Source: Vibrio bathopelagicus
GTDB taxonomy: Bacteria; Pseudomonadota; Gammaproteobacteria; Enterobacterales; Vibrionaceae
Direction of reading: 5' to 3'
Length of the DNA stretch: 64,000 nt
Assembly (NCBI RefSeq): GCF_014879975.1
Contig: NZ_CP062501.1
Coordinates: 1,054,001-1,118,000 of the forward strand
Part shown: positions 61,103 to 64,000 of the stretch, one piece after another
Layout: the number at the start of each line of letters is the position of its first letter
Numbering within the stretch: the stretch's first letter is position 1
The notes under the pieces: model-generated
What the model saw: the letters and a program-made list of their open reading frames with translations, nothing else
What the model was told of the DNA's origin: nothing
Database searches by the model: none
Position numbers and translations under genes: made by a program

Positions 61103-62650
61103 TTAGTCTTTACGGAACATTTCAAGCATACGTTTGGTCACGGTAAAGCCACCAAAGATATTGATACTTGCAATTAATACGGCAATAAATGATAAGAAGG
61201 TGACAACGCCACTTCCTTGACCTATTTGCAACAACGCGCCCACAACAATGATCCCTGAGATTGCGTTTGTTACTGACATCAAAGGCGTATGCAGAGAATG
61301 ACTCACATTCCAAACTACGTAATAACCCACCACACAAGCGAGAACAAAAACGGTAAAGTGAGATAAGAACGCAGCAGGCGCAACCGAGGCTATCCAAGCA
61401 AAGGCACCAACCGCCACTGCCATACCCGCCGCTTTCTTTATCGGAGAAACAGGCTCTTGAACTTTTGGTTGTGGCTTAACAGCTTGAGGCTTCGCTTGTT
61501 GAGGTTGGGCTGAAACTTGAATTGGTGGAGCTGGCCAAGTGACCTCGCCCTCTTTAACTACGGTAACACCACGAATCACAACATCTTCAAAGTCGATATC
61601 GATATTGCCGTCTTTCTCTTTGCAAAGCAGTTTTAGCAAGTTAACCAAGTTAGTTGCGTACAGTTGAGACGACTGAGTCGGCAAGCGACCTACCATATCG
61701 GTGTAACCCACAACTTTGACGCCATTCGCGGTCGTGATCACTTTATCAGCAACGGTATATTCACAGTTACCACCATTGGCCGCTGCAAGGTCGACAATCA
61801 CGCTACCCGCGCTCATGCTATCAACCATTTCTTTTGTTATCAGCTTAGGCGCAGGACGCCCAGGGATCAGTGCCGTCGTAATGATGATATCAACGTCTTT
61901 CGCTTGAGCCGCGTAAAGCTCTTCTGCTTTCTTGTTGAACGCGTCAGACATCTCTTTTGCGTAGCCATCACCAGCGCTTGTATCTTCCTTGAAATCAACT
62001 TCCAAGAATTCAGCGCCCATAGACTCGACTTGCTCTTTTACTTCAGGACGAACATCGAATGAACGAACAATCGCACCTAAGCTACCCGCAGCACCGATAG
62101 CCGCAAGGCCAGCAACACCCGCACCAGCAACCAATACTTTCGCTGGTGGAACCTTACCTGCAGCCGTAATTTGCCCCGTAAAGAAACGACCAAACTCATG
62201 GGCGGCTTCAACAACAGCACGGTAACCCGCAATGTTTGCCATAGAGCTCAGTGCATCCAAAGCTTGAGCTCTAGAAATACGCGGTACCGAGTCCATTGCC
62301 ATCACATTAATATTACGGCTAGAAAGCTGTTCCATTAATTCTGGGTTTTGGGCAGGCCAAATAAAGCTGACCAGTGTTGCGCCATCTTTAAGTAACTCGA
62401 TTTCATTTTTAGACTCATCAACGATGGGAGCGTTAACTTTAAAGATAATATCGGATTTCCAAGCTTCATCTGCGGTTACAACTTTTGCTCCAGCTTGTTC
62501 ATAAGCTGTATCATCAAAACTTGCTAACGCACCTGCTTGTGATTCAACACAAACTTCAAATCCTAATTTTAGAAGCTGTTCTACCGATTTCGGCGATGCA
62601 GCGACTCGCGTTTCACCTGCGAGTGTTTCTCTTGGTACACCAATTTGCAT
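61103..62650 (-). CDS. pntA: NAD(P) transhydrogenase subunit alpha
   Basis: 515 residues from ATG 62650, with AAGGAATAGCT upstream; the frame extends further but lacks a ribosome site. NAD(H)-binding domain I ([40 protein letters not shown]), a Pro/Gln linker (about 385-410), and C-terminal membrane helices. Forms a membrane complex with PntB. 12 bases of the gene (61200-61212) match matS with one mismatch. Confidence 0.96.
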   Translation of the reverse strand: MQIGVPRETLAGETRVAASPKSVEQLLKLGFEVCVESQAGALASFDDTAYEQAGAKVVTADEAWKSDIIFKVNAPIVDESKNEIELLKDGATLVSFIWPAQNPELMEQLSSRNINVMAMDSVPRISRAQALDALSSMANIAGYRAVVEAAHEFGRFFTGQITAAGKVPPAKVLVAGAGVAGLAAIGAAGSLGAIVRSFDVRPEVKEQVESMGAEFLEVDFKEDTSAGDGYAKEMSDAFNKKAEELYAAQAKDVDIIITTALIPGRPAPKLITKEMVDSMSAGSVIVDLAAANGGNCEYTVADKVITTANGVKVVGYTDMVGRLPTQSSQLYATNLVNLLKLLCKEKDGNIDIDFEDVVIRGVTVVKEGEVTWPAPPIQVSAQPQQAKPQAVKPQPKVQEPVSPIKKAAGMAVAVGAFAWIASVAPAAFLSHFTVFVLACVVGYYVVWNVSHSLHTPLMSVTNAISGIIVVGALLQIGQGSGVVTFLSFIAVLIASINIFGGFTVTKRMLEMFRKD

Positions 62651-62877
62651 AGCTATTCCTTGACTATTGGCACAATGACTTATTCGTTTGTATCTAACGA
62701 CAACTAATACTTCAAGCGTTTTGTTCAAAGAACAGGAAAAGTTATTACTTATAACGATTTGGATGGATTTTGAGCACTTAATTTAGATAAATGACGGCCC
62801 TCTCGAATAAAGAGGTCAAACCACATGCCAATAATCCTTTTAATAACAACCTACTAGCTGTTCTTTATCCCTAAAAC

Positions 62878-62914
62878 TAAAAAGAGCTTTCAGCATATAC
62901 ACTGAAAGCTCTCT
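62878..62914 (-). terminator. Terminator after the HlyU-domain gene
   Basis: AGAGCTTTCAG (62883-62893) pairs with CTGAAAGCTCT (62902-62912), followed on the minus strand by TTTTTAG. Confidence 0.8.
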
Positions 62915-62949
62915 AAATTATGACCAACATCAATTCTAACCCTAATTGG

Positions 62950-63231
62950 TTAGCTAAATATATTGTCGCCCATTTGGTCAATGAACATTTGCGATTTTTT
63001 AAGCATCAATTCATCGGCGTCTTGTTTGTTTGAAACAACATCAGAACGAATAAAACGATGAGTTTTAATTTCACCGTCGATTTCTTTCTCGATACGACCA
63101 GCCACACGGTACTGACCAGATTCTGCAATGGCGTTTTGATAGATATTGAAGCCTTTGTATTCCACTGGCTCAATTTCTACTTTTTGTTCGGTTTTTTCTT
63201 TGCCACCAAATAATCTAGAAAAGAATCCCAC
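62950..63231 (-). CDS. HlyU-domain (PF10115-type) small protein
   Basis: 93 residues beginning MGFFSRLFGGKEK, then EYKGFNIYQNAIAESGQYRV and a C-terminal helix KKSQMFIDQMGDNIFS. Databases call this family HlyU, but it is unrelated to the ArsR-type HlyU of V. cholerae, and a regulatory role is not shown. Single gene 39 bases after the ComFB-like gene and possibly in one transcript with it. Confidence 0.72.
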   Translation of the reverse strand: MGFFSRLFGGKEKTEQKVEIEPVEYKGFNIYQNAIAESGQYRVAGRIEKEIDGEIKTHRFIRSDVVSNKQDADELMLKKSQMFIDQMGDNIFS

Positions 63232-63270
63232 GTTTTTTACTCCTTAAATGACCGTTCTGACACTAAACTA

Positions 63271-63639
63271 TCACGACTGTTTAGTGTTCAACAATGGCTT
63301 TTCATACCATTGCAATTCTACGTCATCGTCAAAATTGTGTTGACTAAATATAACGGGCACATTGTCCGTTCGATCTCGTCTTCGATCCTCTATAATCATG
63401 CTTTCCGCATTTTTGACTGCGATCTCACTATTTCTTTTATAGAGCACTAACTTGTCTTCCGGTAATGCCGAAAGAAAATCAATATCAAAACGGATATAGA
63501 TAGGTTTCAGTTGCCCCAACGCAAGGCAAGCGAGATCGGCAAGCTGCTCGCTTGTATAACTCGACACATACTCCTCGGTAGCCAGTACATGACCGACAAG
63601 CGTTTCCATATAATTGTGTACATCCACACTGATTTGCAT
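63271..63639 (-). CDS. ComFB-like (late competence development) protein
   Basis: 122 residues. The N-terminal half has the ComFB pattern VDVHNYMETLVGHVL and ADLACLALGQLKPIYIRFDI (about 5-55). The C-terminal half (NSEIAVKNAESMIIEDRRRD) is charged. ComFB relatives sit near competence or motility genes elsewhere; recent work in cyanobacteria links some to c-di-GMP or nucleotide binding, which I mention only as family background. No competence gene adjoins it here. Confidence 0.72.
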   Translation of the reverse strand: MQISVDVHNYMETLVGHVLATEEYVSSYTSEQLADLACLALGQLKPIYIRFDIDFLSALPEDKLVLYKRNSEIAVKNAESMIIEDRRRDRTDNVPVIFSQHNFDDDVELQWYEKPLLNTKQS

Positions 63640-64000
63640 ACTACGCCTCCATTTGTAGCTATCACGACAGGTCGCGTTCTAGCCTGATTGGCAACGACCT
63701 GCATATTGTTACCTTACTATACCCTACTTATTACTACAGATTTACTAACTGCATGTTAACTAACTATAACGACTAATTAATTTCTCATATATACTGTGTA
63801 GTTCGTTCTATGGTTAATAGCAACTCAAATACATATAAAAAGAGTTGCATCAATGGCGACCTATGACTATGTTTTTGCTCTGATTTACGCAAAAAGCTTG
63901 GCAATCGCTTGTTTAACCGTATCCTACGTATAAAATTAAATTACAAGATCATCAGTACACTTAGGCTCACCACATAAATGGCATCTTCTTTTGTAACGTC
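63640..64000. other. Right-edge intergenic region
   Basis: 361 bases upstream of the ComFB-like gene with no gene on either strand. AT-rich; probably holds its promoter. Nothing else identified. Confidence 0.5.

Noticed and set aside
61664..62062. 132-residue frame opposite pntA
   Set aside because: Antisense shadow of a highly conserved gene, rich in Arg/His/Cys as expected for antisense frames.
1..64000. CRISPR arrays, tRNA or rRNA genes
   Set aside because: No regularly spaced repeats and no cloverleaf or conserved rRNA sequence seen on either strand.

Overview
The window looks like about 64 kb around the replication terminus of the main chromosome of a Vibrio, probably of the Splendidus clade. 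The reasons are the gene families (volA-fadL, vxrABCDE, fabV, a HutA-type haem receptor, a PatZ-type acetyltransferase, many Vibrio-type small proteins), the base composition, a near-exact copy of Vibrio chromosome-1 dif at 48585-48612, and two perfect copies of the MatP site matS (27658-27670, 31524-31536). Species and chromosome are inferences from memory; no database was searched.

Layout. 1-5591: the end of a DEAD-box RNA helicase; a DUF1656/HlyD/FUSC efflux operon with a divergent LysR regulator; a PhnA-domain protein. 5816-12812: the volA-fadL surface lipase and fatty-acid channel pair, an M50 and an M48 peptidase, a MenI-type thioesterase, a small conserved protein. 12976-18433: an SgrR-type regulator, an EamA transporter, small proteins, a 2OG-Fe(II) oxygenase, a DnaJ-related protein. 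18549-29636: PBP2, an ABC-class ATPase, a GAF-(degenerate GGDEF)-EAL phosphodiesterase, fabV, tesA, ybbA-ybbP. 30180-38283: an FAD oxidoreductase, pxpABC (5-oxoprolinase), a YfiR plus diguanylate cyclase pair, galE. 38452-48417: a 24-aa membrane peptide, a TonB-dependent haem receptor with a Fur box, a LysR regulator, PatZ, a SPOR lipoprotein, ddl, a catalytically suspicious tyrosine recombinase, a DUF3319-like protein, yciH.

48585-51744 is the accessory core. It holds dif followed by an array of dif-like sites and a small RS1-like (satellite filamentous-phage type) element. The element has an RstR-like repressor, a divergent Rep/RstA-like rolling-circle initiator, a protein with three helix-turn-helix repeats, and an inverted dif-like pair that can fold as a forked attP(+) hairpin. 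No coat or assembly genes are present, so it would need a helper phage. A separate 0.36-kb module with a ribbon-helix-helix protein lies between dif and a second dif-like site.

51745-55058 is poor in genes. It contains about 1.3 kb and 0.75 kb without convincing reading frames, flanking a diguanylate cyclase gene broken by one in-frame stop. 55059-59427 is the complete vxrABCDE (wigKR) cell-envelope two-component operon; vxrE (yoaH/UPF0181) has its ribosome binding site inside a perfect hairpin. 59713-63639 holds pntAB (proton-translocating transhydrogenase), a HlyU-domain protein and a ComFB-like protein.

Themes: c-di-GMP turnover (three enzymes plus YfiR), envelope and lipid metabolism (volA, fadL, fabV, tesA, PBP2, ddl, vxr), and XerCD/MatP terminus biology that an integrative element has exploited.
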